Assembly: GCA_964059195.1 (NCBI GenBank) | Contig: CAXKWD010000006.1 | Span: 136,832,039-136,896,038 of the forward strand | DNA: 64,000 bases | Direction: 5' to 3' | DNA from: Ectobius pallidus | Lineage: Eukaryota > Arthropoda > Insecta > Blattodea > Ectobiidae | Shown: positions 11,947 through 24,020 of the stretch, piece by piece | Position numbering within the stretch: the stretch's first letter is position 1 | How the letters are laid out: each line of letters opens with the position of its first letter | The notes under the pieces: model-generated | Database searches by the model: none | Told to the model about the DNA's origin: nothing | What the model saw: only the letters and a program-made list of their open reading frames with translations | Position numbers and translations under genes: made by a program

Positions 11947-13025
11947 TGTATACACCACAGCCGTCTCAAGTACACGAGTAATACAGTCTAGAAGGCAGTG
12001 GTATACACACATCAGAAACTAACTGGAACTTTTTTAACATGCCGTTATTTACAAGGAAATAATAAACAAAAGAACATATTATGCACAAAAGAGCAAGAAT
12101 TATAATTTTCATATAGGCCTTTGAAAACTGTAGATGAATAATATTTATCTAATATAAATTTCTGTCTATTTAATAAGAAATAATAAGTAAAGTTTCATAG
12201 AAAGAAGCCACAATTTTCGTCCTGGATATGATAATTACATTGTACTTGATACATTTTGGCTGAAATTGAAGTGTGAAGAGTGAAAACCTCTACATCAGGC
12301 CTGTACAATTTAAGAGGAACAAATTTACTTAGATAAGTCATCTTAAGTTCCGCATCAAAATTACTTATTTGGATTCGTATTAATTTAACCAGTTGTTTTA
12401 TCGCTTAGAAAGAGCACCCATGAACATTAGCTTTGTTGGTAGATGTTACAAACAGTCTTAAAATATCGTAGTATAACTAATAAAGATAATTTTTTTAAAT
12501 ATAACAATTTATTGATAGAAAAATAAACTAATTTGAGAGATTATTAGTTCCTCACCTCAACAAATAACACACAGAACACATACTGAATCAAATCCTGTTC
12601 TTATTTTTTTAAAAATAAATTTCACACGTGAAGTGCACTTTCACAAAGCTAAGCGTATATGTTTCCAAACTTCTAAACTTCAAAAACCCACAGCTGAGAA
12701 AACTTGTACTGTGAAAGAAGTTTGAAAAAGTTACTCGTTTTCTGTTCACTGAGGTAGCTGATAATGTCAAATGTCATTCACATGAAGTCAATAGTGCTAA
12801 ATGACGCCATTATCACTAGTTAATCGTTCAATAGGAAAAAATCAAACCTTCTATTCGTTGCAGATGATATTGTAACATGGTTTTTAATTTCAGTGTTTAG
12901 TATGCGTTTTATACATTCTTTTTAAACGGACTTGATGAACAATAAATACCTGTAATTATTATTTTTAATTAAATCGCTAAGGTCTTCCCTATGAAAAGTG
13001 GGAAATAATATTGAAAAGAAATACC
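11003..13025. other. AT-rich stretch with one microsatellite, no gene
   Basis: It holds a (TA)n/(TATG)n microsatellite at 11889-11952 and a short block around 11968-12000 (ACGAGTAATACA...TAGAAGGCAGTG) that recurs near 49904-49932. No coding frame with recognisable content. Confidence 0.5.
11889..11952. repeat. (TA)n and (TATG)n microsatellite
   Basis: A run of TA dinucleotides is followed, after GGCC, by eight or so TATG units. Purely simple sequence. Confidence 0.95.
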
Positions 13026-13029
13026 GAAC

Positions 13030-13500
13030 GTATTAAGGCGCATTTACACCCAGGACTGTTCCTGGTACTCAATTCAGTTGCGTATAACTAAACTCCTTTC
13101 AGCTTCGAGGCCATTTCAGGAGTTCGGGTTCTGTGTCTATACAGTAGGCCATAAAACTATTGATTGTCATTTATTTTCTATTGTTGGTGTACTTTATGCT
13201 ATGGATATGATATAGGATGAAATAGCGAGGATGATTTGTGGTTAGTAAATATCCAATTTTTACGACTGGGGAAACCATGAAAAAACCGATGTCAAATTGA
13301 CCGGCCACAGCATTTGAACCTGGGATCTCCCGAATGCGAGTCCAAGACGTTACCATATCGGCCACATCGCTCGGTACTCAGTTCTTAATACAGGCTCATA
13401 ATACCAATAGAAAGCTAAGGCAAACCAAAAAAATTCCCGTTATTTCAACGGAGATCGTGTCGGCGACCTTCTGGTTTGTAGTGCAGTGCATCAACTAACT
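13030..13500 (-). repeat. SINE family 2 copy, split by a nested SINE
   Basis: The low-coordinate part (about 13030-13076) matches the 3' region of family 2 (ACCCAGGACTGTTCCTGGTA). The high-coordinate part (about 13373-13500) matches its body and tRNA head (GCGACCTTCTGGTTTGTAG, compare 23205). The two halves are separated by a family-3 SINE and share a duplicated GGTACTCA-type target at the break. The copy is degenerate. Confidence 0.6.
13077..13372 (-). mobile_element. tRNA-related SINE (family 3) nested in family 2
   Basis: The minus-strand head has a B-box-like AGGTTCAAATGC and the upstream tRNA-like block ATGTGGCCGATATGGTAACG. The body includes GGATATTTACTAACCACAAA and CCTACTGTATAGACACAGA. 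Imperfect target repeats, GGTACTCAATTCA (13064-13076) and GGTACTCAGTTCT (13373-13385), bound it. The body recurs without the head at 39309-39520. Confidence 0.65.
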
Positions 13501-15320
13501 GTACTGTGGTTTACTCCAGAAGTAGCGTACATACTATTCTAAACTGAAAACATTTAACTGGGGTCGTGAAGTGTTACAGCTTTTGAAGTAAGCCTGGTAC
13601 ACCATTTAAATTTTTTTTGTTTTAATGTTATGCACGTATTTCGGCACTTATGTGTCCCTTATGAATTCCATATCCACGCCAAGTTTAGTATTCAATCTAA
13701 AGCTAAGAAGAGATGACAAGGGAAACCCGGTTATAAAAGTGTATGCCAACGCATTTCGCACGTATTTCATATCTCTTTCATAGACAGTAGCCTATACTTA
13801 TTCCGCAATATAGGCTACCCGCAGCGCCATGCAAAAAATATTATTTACTTTGTCAAGGACATATCAATGAATCCAGCTGTCCCCATTTTCGAGTAGCTAT
13901 TAGATTAAAGGGTTGCGAGATCATACCCGGCTGAAGGCTGACTATTTCACGATTTTGAGGATAGTAAGATGAAGATCTGCTATAATTATAAAAATTAATC
14001 TCCAAAGGGAATCTAAAGATGGCTGAAGGATATCAAATAGCTCAGAAGGAAGCCAAATAGCTATCCAGGCTATAGTACAATAATATAAAGCTCAAAATGT
14101 TTCTTATAGTGACTTGGCTGAAGACAGTGTTCTTTTTAATGAAATAACAGACAATATACTTGTATAACTGAATATTCTTATATGAAACACATTCAAATTT
14201 AAAATAACTTATAATTTCACAGCACTTCTACAGCCAAAAAGAAAAAAATATTGCAATATAGCCATGCAGCCGAGTAGTTAAAGTAATTGGCAACATGCTG
14301 GATGATACGTGTTCGATACCAGGTAAACGGCAAGAGCTTTTCCTCCATCTACTGTGTATAGAAACTGCTAGGATCGATTCGGCCATTTGTTAGAATAAGT
14401 ACTGTACATAGATTTTTTTTTTTCTCAACGCAAATCCACCTACAGGGGAGAACCCTTCCTAAAACAATTCTCATTGACTTACTTACCCAATGGCAACAGA
14501 GTACTCCTAAGCAAGCTAAAGGAATTTTAAACATTTTATGGAACCCGGAGGTTCATTGCCGCCCTTACCTGAGCTCGCCTTTCAACCCTATTCTGTGCTA
14601 CCCAACCATCCCTCGCAAATCCTATTTCCCTTAAATCTATTCCAATATTGTCTAGGTCTACCAAGTGGTCTTTTCTCTTTGGATCTCTCAGTCAATATCT
14701 TTTAGAAATGTCTTTCCTCCTACATGTGCGCATTATTCTGATTGACAGAATAGCTTAAATAATGTTTTATTTTGTTTTGGTTTTATTTTTTAAATGTGAA
14801 GCCAAATATTGTCAATCCACAAAGGAAAACCTAAATAAACTATTAATTCCGGACAGTTTGCACTGGCCGTGGTAATCCTGGAATATTATAGCTCGCACAA
14901 TAGCCCGACAGACTCGATTCACGCCGGACGAACATGGAAGAGAAGATGAGTGAAAGAACGAAATAGCCCATTCAGTTTCATAATCCAAGCTTCTTTTATG
15001 TTCCGTAAGTATTCATTCTTGCTACCACCATTCAAGTCGTAACAAAAGTATCTGAAGTCCCTATAAAACCGAACTATTGCTGAACTTGGTAAATTTGACA
15101 GAAAACGTAAAAAAAAACCACACACACACAAGAATAGAACTTCCTCTTTCAGAAACATAATAAGAGAGCTTGCTGATGCCTTCCATTCAATGCTAAAATT
15201 GACTCTTGGAACATTCAGGGGAAAGGCATATTATCGTTATATTACGTGAAATACATAAGGAAGATGAATAAATTTGTAGTTCCAGTGACATTCACTTATT
15301 GTGTAATTCGATGAGTTGCA
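13501..15320. other. No supported gene
   Basis: AT-rich, with scattered short open frames only. At 14262-14340 the plus strand has a weak tRNA-like head (GCCGAGTAGTTAAAG and later CGTGTTCGATACCAGG), which may be another old SINE. Confidence 0.4.
14262..14340 (+). repeat. Weak tRNA-derived SINE head
   Basis: A-box-like GCAGCCGAGTAGTTAAAG and B-box-like GTGTTCGATACC are spaced about 30 to 40 bases apart, as in tRNA promoters. No cloverleaf could be drawn and no target duplication was found. Confidence 0.3.
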
Positions 15321-15327
15321 GATAAAT

Positions 15328-15430
15328 ATTGCGATACAAGTGCCGTAAGCGATGCATACGGACCGAGGAAAGAGTTTGAAAAAACGATCAATTTCCGAGA
15401 TCCGTTATGCGCTTACGGCACGAGTATTGC
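15328..15430. repeat. Short dispersed palindromic repeat, second family (copy 1)
   Basis: The ends are inverted: ATTGCGATACAAGTGCCGTA at the left and TTACGGCACGAGTATTGC at the right. Inside are GACCGAGGAAA and TTTCCGAGATC, also inverted to one another. A partial copy in the opposite orientation is at 55553-55620. Confidence 0.7.
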
Positions 15431-18400
15431 ATGCTATTTTTTGCACGATGATTATTTATATCAATTTAATTATATTAATTGTGATATTACCTGAAATATT
15501 ATGTATATACATTCTTGAAGATAGATGTTTATTTCAGAAAGTGATTCGCATGTATTTGTTGTTATGCGAACCGAATATTTGTCCTGGGGGCCTTGTCCAT
15601 AAAGGCTTGTATTATGATGTGCCCTAAGTAAATTCATAACCGCACGGAAACACTTACCGCACATTGCAACAAGATTGCGTGTGGGAATGTCAACTTACGA
15701 TCCACGGCAACAACATTCGTGAGTACCACTAATTAGTTAAGTCGTGCAAAAAAGCTATATACCGTATCTTTCCTTTGTATGTCTCTTTTCTTGCTAGACC
15801 AGCAAGTGTAAGTCTATGTGTGACACGAGGATTTCCCGGTGTTGAGAATGTATTATTGTTTCTCGGGCTTCCAACCGGGTGAGTTGGAGGTTTTGTTCCA
15901 AGCTTTCGGCAGCTATCTCTACTATCATCTTCTGGGAAAAGTGAGCTGGATTGGGAAGAAATTGCTTCATATATAGGAAAAGACTGAATATACTAGAACG
16001 GGTAGGGAGCCAATAGGAAAATTAGAAAAAGGAAAATCACTAAAACTCTTAGCCTATAGCTTCATCCTCTACAATCCCTATGGGTCTGCCAATACCTGTG
16101 CAGAGAGTACTTTTAATTTAAAACTATACTCTTTTGATCTAAGAGTAGGAAGATACTTCAAATAAGAGCTAAGGTATCTTGTTTTATTCATCTATGCTGG
16201 AAGCTATTTGCTATTTAATATAATGTTACTTCCTTAGATATGTTTATTTTGTGAAAATAATAAGTGTGTTATATAACAGTCTACTGTTATTTCTCTTTCC
16301 TATGGGTATGTTCTTACTAAATTTCTGAGAAAGCAGGGAAGCAAGGTGAGGTTGAGAGAAGATCTGACTTAATCACAAGCAGTTTAGAAGTTCCGTTTTT
16401 CCGGGCACAATGTCTACTACTCCTACATTAATTACAAGGCACTTCTCTTCAGAGTAAGGCATATTTAGACCGTCCACTCCCTGGAATGGGGAGTCATTTA
16501 GTAATTGTCTTTCTACTTCCTTTATTTATGCATCTCTTAAGATATCGAAAGAGCGGTCAATTGGCTTGCAAATATGCACAGATTAGAACATAATTTAAAT
16601 ATGCAAATATATTCTTTTAACATGCCGGTACCTTCAAAAATAATTTAAAGCATGTTACAATCGGGATACTATTTCTTTTACTGAGACGAAATATTTGACT
16701 CCTGTAATTAAACATAATTCAAGTTATGGTCTTAAGAAAATAACAATTTTCTCTCTCAATATCCTGATTTAGAAAATAAATGTAAGATACATTTTAATTT
16801 AAAATAATTTCTTTTTAAAGCAATAACTAATTATTTAATTATTTATGTAACTAATAGCTAATTGTTATGTTTTATTCTGTTTATTTATTTTGACAGGGCT
16901 AAGACCATTCTCTTTCGCTCTACCGGTCAAAAAAATATTACAATAATATTATTACATATTACATAAATACAAAAACTCAAATTACTATTAAAATATATGT
17001 AATCACATAAAAGTTTATATCATATTCCTAATATAAATTTAAGATTAATTTCTAAGTTATTATAATTTATAAATTACAAAAAAGCATTGAAAATGACAAA
17101 ATTACAAAATGAGTGAAAGAAAGTACCTGTATTAAACATTACACTCTATGATGTATGTGAAAAATTAAAAAGAAAAACTGAATGTTACAATAGATTTAAG
17201 TTAAGGGTTTCGGTTTCTGAACAGAGCAGTGAAGTTGGCCAGCTATTATGGTGAGAGAAAAAAAACACTGTATACTATAAATTAATATTCTTAAGTGTCA
17301 TATAGGTCTAATATTTCCTAAATTGTCAGACTACCTTCAAAATGAAAATAAGACATATAGGAAAGAACTTCCCACGATAATGGTAATCCAACACTTCGTT
17401 ATAGCCTGAATAGGAAATCAGGTTGTGAGATATTTCGCAGAATAAAGACTCATTATGGAGATAAAGAATAGTTTTTTTTAAGGGCAGTGACTCATGATGG
17501 CGTGACTAACATGCATTCGTGAACTCTACATGCAAAATCCCTAACCACAGTTTAATCGCTATCAGTGAAGTTAACTTAACCAAGATTCCTGCTCAAGAAA
17601 ATATGACCAAAGTGTTCACTTAAACCTACAGATGTTAAATCATTAAAATTGACATTTTACATTATATAGGCCTACAATATATCTAGAGATAGGGCCACTC
17701 AATAATTGGGACTAGCTCAACCATTCGGCGTGTAGCTTCATTGACTCTGGTTTCCTGTTGGTCCGCAAGGTTTTAGAAGCTGTATGAGCTAAGTCAATGT
17801 GTGAATTAAAATGACAAATTTGTAATAATATTTTTGGGAGATCGAAAAATAGGAAGCTCTGTTGCTTACGCTAGTCCGTTCAAGGCAACAGAACTTCTAA
17901 ATATTATATGCGGACTATAGGAATAGGGTTTAGACGATGTACCGTATTCGCTAAGGCTGGAAGGACCTTCATCTAGTATACCCGTTTTAAATGTTGTACT
18001 TATTTACATATTAAAATTTGTAACTAAAACAGGCGCTAGTATCTAAACCCACTGCCACAGTCCATGCTCCCACAAGTGGCACCTGGCACTGATACTTCTT
18101 TTTTCATCTAGTCTTATTACAAATGCCACCAGTTGTATTCAATTATGCAATTCCTAAGTGAAAATAATTTCTAAGTGCAAATAATATGGACATTTCTAAC
18201 CCTTAGCAACAACTACAATCGTTTCTGAAGATTGTGATTACAAGTTAACAAAGCTGATGCTCTCTATCTTTCTCTAAAATAATTCAAATGTTTTAAATAT
18301 TACACTCAGGAAATTAAACATTTGCTTGAATAAACAAACATTCGTCTTTATTAGCTACATAAAAAAGCTCAGCATTTCAATAGCTTTGCCTAATTTGATT

Positions 18401-18780
18401 TTTTTTAACGGAACGAAGAAGAAGCTTAAATAAACTCTCTGAAACGTTTATATTATAAGGGAGGGGGAGAGAGAGAGAAATAGCAATATAATTTAAATGC
18501 AGTGAATTTCAGTTATTCTGAAATTCTTTCAGTATTCCTTCTAGAAGAAATAACGTGGGAAGTCAGATGGTATTTTTTGCTAGGGAGGAAACCGCAATGA
18601 AGTTAGTGAAAACACGGCGAGGCAGAATTATTAAATTACTCGGCAAATTGTGTTGCTCTCCTACACACCCAAACGTGGATTATTACATATTTCACTCTAA
18701 CGCAGCTTAACTTTGCACCCTTTCAGTTATTTCAGGAAACTACAATCCATATCCTAGACACTGACACATCCTTTACGCAT
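15431..18780. other. AT-rich stretch, no supported gene
   Basis: No open frame with recognisable content. Near 16875-16925 a GACAGGGCTAAGACCATTCT block followed by an A/T-rich tail resembles the 3' end of a LINE on the minus strand, but there is no coding sequence to confirm it. Confidence 0.45.
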
Positions 18781-18785
18781 GAGGT

Positions 18786-19415
18786 CATTGGTGAAACTAG
18801 GGGAAGGGCTGTGGGGGCTGCCACCCCCTCTTAGGTTCTGCAGCAACCCAAATCTTAATTTATTACATTATTTTCATTTTCAAACATATAAGCTAATAAG
18901 GATTAAGGGACCAAATAATGAATTCTTTTGAACTCTCAGCGTAATTTAAGAAACTGTTCACTAACCTAAATAAAATTAGGGACAGAGAAGATTCGTCAGC
19001 AATAAATAACATGGACTACAAGGAACTGTAGAGTGTAATTCCTGTAAGGCACTTATCAGCAGGCAAGCCGCAGTCAGCTGATCGAAGAACAAATAGGAAG
19101 ACTATTCAGTATTTATGTCATCTGCCGTCGGTTGACCTAAGTGTCAGTAATGTCAGGAATGTGAAAATAACTTGGCTTTTAGTGTTGTCCATTTCACGCC
19201 AATGTTCAAGGGTGTTTTGCCTGATTAAAAAAATCTTCATGATGTGAATTTAGGACGTATAAAATGAGCCAATAGGCTATTGTTAAGAATTGTGTCAATT
19301 TTTGCATTATAATAAGTTAGTTTATTTTATATTAATCGTCTGAAAAACAATACTTTGGGGCCGGTCATTCACTTAGCACAGCCCCTCCCTTTAAATAATA
19401 CTGGATCCGCCACTG
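18786..19415. mobile_element. Non-autonomous DNA element, direct copy A
   Basis: The right end reads, on the minus strand, CAGTGGCGGATCCAGTATT, a common transposon-terminus style. The left end CATTGGTGAAACTAGGGG is a decayed version of it. Internal blocks such as GTTCTGCAGCAACCCAAATC and CATATAAGCTAATAAGGATT are shared with copy B at 19578-20376 in the same order and orientation. No transposase is present. Confidence 0.65.
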
Positions 19416-19423
19416 TCTTAGAA

Positions 19424-19583
19424 GCATTCTCTATCGACTGTGTATTGCGGGTTTTCTAGTCGTCGTTAGCAGGCATTGCTGCAAAGATAAGCAACCAAGG
19501 AATTCTGGAGCGTTCTCTGTCGACTGTGTATTGCGGGTTTTCTAGTCGTTAGTAGCAGGCGGTGCTGCAAACATAAGCAATCG
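19424..19583. repeat. Tandem duplicate of a ~76-84 bp spacer
   Basis: Two direct units (19424-19500 and 19508-19583) share TCGACTGTGTATTGCGGGTT, TTCTAGTCGT and a GCTGCAAA(G/C)ATAAGCAA end. They sit exactly between copies A and B of the flanking element. Confidence 0.85.
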
Positions 19584-20376
19584 GATCCATGGGGAGGGCT
19601 GTGAGGGCTGCCCCCCCCCGTAGGTTCTGCAGCAACCCAAATCTTAACTTATCATATTACTTTCATTTTCAAACATATAAGCTAATAAGGATTAAGGAAC
19701 CACATAATGAATTCTTTTGAACTTGCAACGTATTTTAAATTATTTATATTATTATAGAAATTGTTCAATACTCAAAATAAAATTAGGGACAGAGAAGATA
19801 TGTTAACGATGAATAACACGGACTACAAGGAACTAATGTATAGTGTTTAATTCCTGTAAGGGACTTATCAGCGGGCAGGCCGCAGTCAGCTGATCGAAGG
19901 ACAAATAGGAAGACTATTCGGTAGTTATGTCGTCTGCTGTCGGTTGGCCTAAGTGTCACCTATGTCAGGAATGTTAATTATTTTGTCCGACAAATACTAT
20001 AATTTTACCTTTTTAAAATTTCACTCTTTTTTTTTTCTACAAATAAAGCTTAAACTAATAATAAGCTCACAGTAACGAGGCCATAAGAACAATGCGTACA
20101 ATGCTGAAATAAAATAGCTGCTTTTTTCGCAGAACATAACTTGGCTTTTAGTGTTCTAGACCATTTAATGCTAATGTTCAAGGGTGTATTGCCTGATTAA
20201 AAACTTCTTGAAGATGTGAATTTAGGACGCACTAAATGAGCTAATAGGCTGTTATTAAAATTGTATGGAGATTTTTGTATTACATTAATTTATTTCATTT
20301 TGTACTAAACGTCTGTCATCCAATACTTTGGTACCAATGATTAACCTCCCTTTAAAAAATAGTGCATCCGTCACTG
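19578..20376. mobile_element. Non-autonomous DNA element, direct copy B
   Basis: Same family and orientation as copy A, but about 170 bp longer because of extra internal sequence around 19737-19760 and 19970-20130. The ends are GGATCCATGGGGAGGGCT at the left and GTGCATCCGTCACTG at the right. Non-coding. Confidence 0.65.
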
Positions 20377-20621
20377 ATTGAGGGCCTAATAGTATCTATA
20401 CGAAATTCACTTTTTGAAATGACTCTTAGGCAAAGTCTGTGATCGGAATAGTCTTTTAAATGCTATCTTATCTAAGTTTCGAACTGTTGTTGTAGTGGGC
20501 AACACCAAGTCAAGGATGGTCAGATATCTGTTATAGCCTGTTTTGTTTAAACTCAATCTATTATGTAGGTATCCGAACAGAATGGAAAGACGTGATTCAA
20601 TTGTTTCATCAGATGTTTGTA

Positions 20622-21556
20622 CAGGGTGCGGCATTTATCGTTTCCCATTTTGAAAACTATGTAACACATTTATTTAACAAAGAAATAAGCTACATTGAAC
20701 ATTTTTAAATGTCTTACAGTCTTGGATTTGCAATTCTGGTCTTACTTTTTGAATGTGATGTCCTTAAAATGCCCTCCATTAACTTCAACACATTGCTGCA
20801 ATCTCCCTCGTACACTGGCCATTACGCGATGTTGGTGTCTTGCGTAACATTTGCAATTTCCTGGAAATCCACGCATAATCCACGAGCGGCCACTTCACAG
20901 TCCTAAGGTCGTGGTGTGGTGTGCCATTGCAGCACAGGGTATTATTGGCCCTTATTTCTTTGAGAGCGATAATGGTGCGTCGGTGACTGTTAACTCTGAA
21001 CGTTACAATCACATGTTGCAAACTTTCTTCCTACCAGAATTGACACATCGTAACTTGGATATTGAGAGATTGTGATTTCAACAGGATGGTGTTGCAGGGT
21101 AGCACATACTGCACATCTCTGCACATCTTTCAATGGACACCCTTCATGCTGCTTTCCCCGGCCAAATTCTTTCCAGTTTGGTGATATCCAATGGCCCTCC
21201 AAATCTCGCGACCTAACTGCACCAGATTTTTTTTTTCTGTGGGACTATCTGTGTAGTCTAAAGTTTTCGCTCATGCCCTCCCTGACATTAACAGTCTTAA
21301 AAATGCAATTAAGCAGGAAATTGCAAATGTTACGCAAGACACCACACACCGCGTAATGGCCAGTGTAAGAGGCAGATTGCAGCAATGTGTTAAAGTTAAT
21401 ATAGGGCATCTCAAGGAAATCATATTCAAAAAGTAAGGCTAGAATTGTAAATCCAAGACTGTAAGACATTTAAAAATGTTCAGTGTAGTTTATTTCTTTG
21501 TTAAATAAAGGTGTTACATGGTATTGGAAATGGGAAACTTTAAATGCCGCACCCTG
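20622..21556 (+). mobile_element. Mariner-type (IS630-like) element with long inverted ends
   Basis: The element runs from CAGGGTGCGGCATTTA to its complement and has inverted arms of about 242 bp (20622-20863 and 21314-21556). Between and within the arms, roughly 20884-21436 encodes a broken transposase: VVVWCAIAAQGIIGPYFF, then VNSERYNHMLQTFFLPEL, FQQDGV, a PPNLAT / APDFFF block, and a C-terminal RGRLQQCV...EIIFKK. Stops and frame changes interrupt it. The right arm codes for the transposase C-terminus, so the left arm is an inverted copy of the 3' end. No target duplication is obvious. It could not move itself. Confidence 0.85.
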
Positions 21557-21566
21557 AAATAAAATA

Positions 21567-21772
21567 TTAAGAAAGCGACACTTGTGATTTTAACTTTAGA
21601 TATTTTATAACTCCTATTTCCTCCGTTTGGTGATCGTGACAGGACCTTATACGTAGGCCTAACGTAAAAGAAACGTAAAATAAGAAGTACCGCAAGAAGT
21701 GCTTTTAAACGAGTGTGCAATAAAGTAATGGAAGATTAAGAAAAGCGACACTTCTGATTTTAACTTTAGATA
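21567..21772. repeat. 38-bp direct repeat 170 bp apart
   Basis: TTAAGAAAGCGACACTTGTG...AACTTTAGATATTT at 21567-21605 recurs with two differences at 21736-21772. The second copy abuts the dispersed repeat that starts at 21773. It may be a long target duplication or a small tandem duplication. Confidence 0.75.
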
Positions 21773-21960
21773 TTTACTAGCTTCGCCCACGATAATTAAT
21801 TCGAAGATTAAAATTTAAGAGCAAAATAATTAAATATATTTATTACACTTATACGCGAATCATTCATAAACTAACCGATTAGTAATTATAATAAAACAGC
21901 TAAAAATCCGTCTTTGGAGTGCATTCCACGATTAGAAAGCACCGCTTGGGAAATTGGAAC
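21773..21960 (+). repeat. Dispersed repeat, copy matching 4775-4955
   Basis: It begins CTAGCTTCGCCCACGATAAT and contains GCGAATCATTCATAAACT and GCATTCCACGATTAGAAAGC. These blocks are inverted relative to 4775-4955. Non-coding. Confidence 0.6.
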
Positions 21961-22940
21961 CACGACTTACAACTTTTCTTTGTAACATTTTTGTACAAAT
22001 TGTCTGAAAGGAAAATGGAGGCTAACCGTCTCTTTTTTTAGTCCTGCTTGACGAATAACACGGTATTGCATGAAGACAGGCTAATCCTGCAGCGTGGCAA
22101 ATTACTTTAGGTCGGGTGAGAAATGAAAAAGAAGATTCTCGGACAGTAGAACAAATAAAATAAAAGATGCCAAATTCTGAAAGAGAGGATCTAGTTCATT
22201 ATTTATTACTTTTAACCTTGCATGTACCGGAATGACATTTGCAAGCTGTTAAATACAGGTATAATATTCCATCCCCTTTTTAAACAAAACAAAAAAGGGC
22301 TACGGGTTAATTTGAAGAGCTTTCAAAATGAACTTCAAAGTCATGACGCGTCTTTCATGTTGAAGGTAACGTACGCTGCTAAGACTGGCTTCCAAAGCAA
22401 ACTTCAAAGACTAAGAAATACATCAACACACTTTAATGAAATCCATTTGCAGACTGACTTTTTTCTTTCTTTTCTCTCGCTATTTCCAAATCCTTCCCAG
22501 TTCCAAGAATTTTACTTTAAATATCATAGTTTACATCTTGCAAAGCAAAATCCTCTTGAAATGTTTTAAAATAAGTAGCATTCGTGATATTCTGGAGAAA
22601 CAAGTTGTGGAACAGGGTTGTTAATGCTCTGTATGATCTAGATCTATGATCTATAATATAATTTCGGTTTATGAGTTATTTTATTTTCAGAATAGAGGAA
22701 TTCTTTCATATCGTATGCAGAACACATAAATAAACTATTACAATAAAATGACTATCGGTAAAGAGTATCGGAACATCCGGTCAACACTGTCACTGCGTAC
22801 ATATTACTGATCCTATGAAAGTCTTAAGTACAGTGCCATCAAGAAGTCGCTCCGCAGCTCTTGTGTAGGCGACAATTAGCTAAGAAACGGAATTCAGTTG
22901 GCAGCGCTAGCGTATAGTTATAATGTTCAGCTACAACCAC
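21961..22940. other. No supported gene
   Basis: A 115-codon open frame at 22222-22569 has no recognisable motif or splice context. Otherwise AT-rich. Confidence 0.4.
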
Positions 22941-22945
22941 TTATG

Positions 22946-23221
22946 AAGTAAAAAGTAAAGTGTTCCCTATTACAGGCCATGGAGGCCCATAAGGTTCCAG
23001 GATTTTGAGGCTCCCGGATTTTTAGACAATCGGCACATGAAGGTGGTAAGGTTGTCAGCCTTAAGCATTGGCCGCCTTTACCCCCAGGATTGCTCCCGGT
23101 ACTCATTTCTGTTGGAGGCTGAGTAGACCCCAGGGCCATGTGCCACCAGAAGGATTAGGCCAAATGGAAAACTCCAATGATTTCATCGGGGATCGAACCC
23201 GCGACCTTCCGGTTTGTAGCG
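22946..23221 (-). mobile_element. tRNA-derived SINE (family 2), long form
   Basis: On the minus strand the head contains GGTTCGATCCCC and ACAAACCGGAAGGTCGCG, the body has CCTTCTGGTGGCACATGGCC, and the 3' end matches AGGGAACACTTTACTTTTTA. It has about 110 bp of internal sequence absent from 9864-10076. No clear target duplication. Confidence 0.75.
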
Positions 23222-24015
23222 GAAAACCTTAAAAAACGATGCTGAAAATGTTTACTGTTTTCTTGAAGACACAAATTGTCCATCTCCATAGAGTACGCCT
23301 CAACTTAGGCAGTACTCACAAAATGTTACACATACACCTGCTTCCCCGATACAACCTACTCACATTTTTTAGTTAAATGGTAATAATAAATGGCTTTGAA
23401 AAATATTTAGTAACCCAAGGGGCTAATTTCTTTAACAATGTGGGATGAAAATTTAAATTTTAAATTGGAATTGACAACGAATTCAGGAATAGTGCCTCTG
23501 GCACCTACCGTGCCACTCAGAGGCTATGCTGGGTACTCCATGATGGCTTCGATAATATCTGCAATTAGAGAAATATTTTGTATGTGCAAACTGTATATTC
23601 TATCCTTGGTAAAGAAATTATAAACCAAATGAGAGAACAGCTGATGACTAAACACTAAAGAAATAAAATCAGGTAAACTGATGTAACAAAGTGCCAGTAT
23701 GTTTTTGTTTAATCAGTTATGACTGCAATTATGATATGCAGAATATATATATTTTTTTAAATTTATTTCCAAGTTAAGCTCCAGATTTATTCATTAAGCA
23801 GGGCTTACGGAAGAAGAAAGGTCTACCATCTCGGCCACCTGGGTCATTTTAACGGTCTAGTTGGATAAGCGCATGTAAATCAATATGTTTTTTGTCATAG
23901 CTACCTGTATTTTAATTTCCAAGGCCTTATAAGATCACAGTAAAACAATAGGCTATGTTGTCAAGATAACTGATTTTCATTTTTTTTATATAAATTCTTT
24001 CGAATACGTATATTA
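23222..24015. other. No feature seen
   Basis: AT-rich sequence leading into the tandem array. Short open frames only. Confidence 0.4.
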
Positions 24016-24020
24016 CCATA

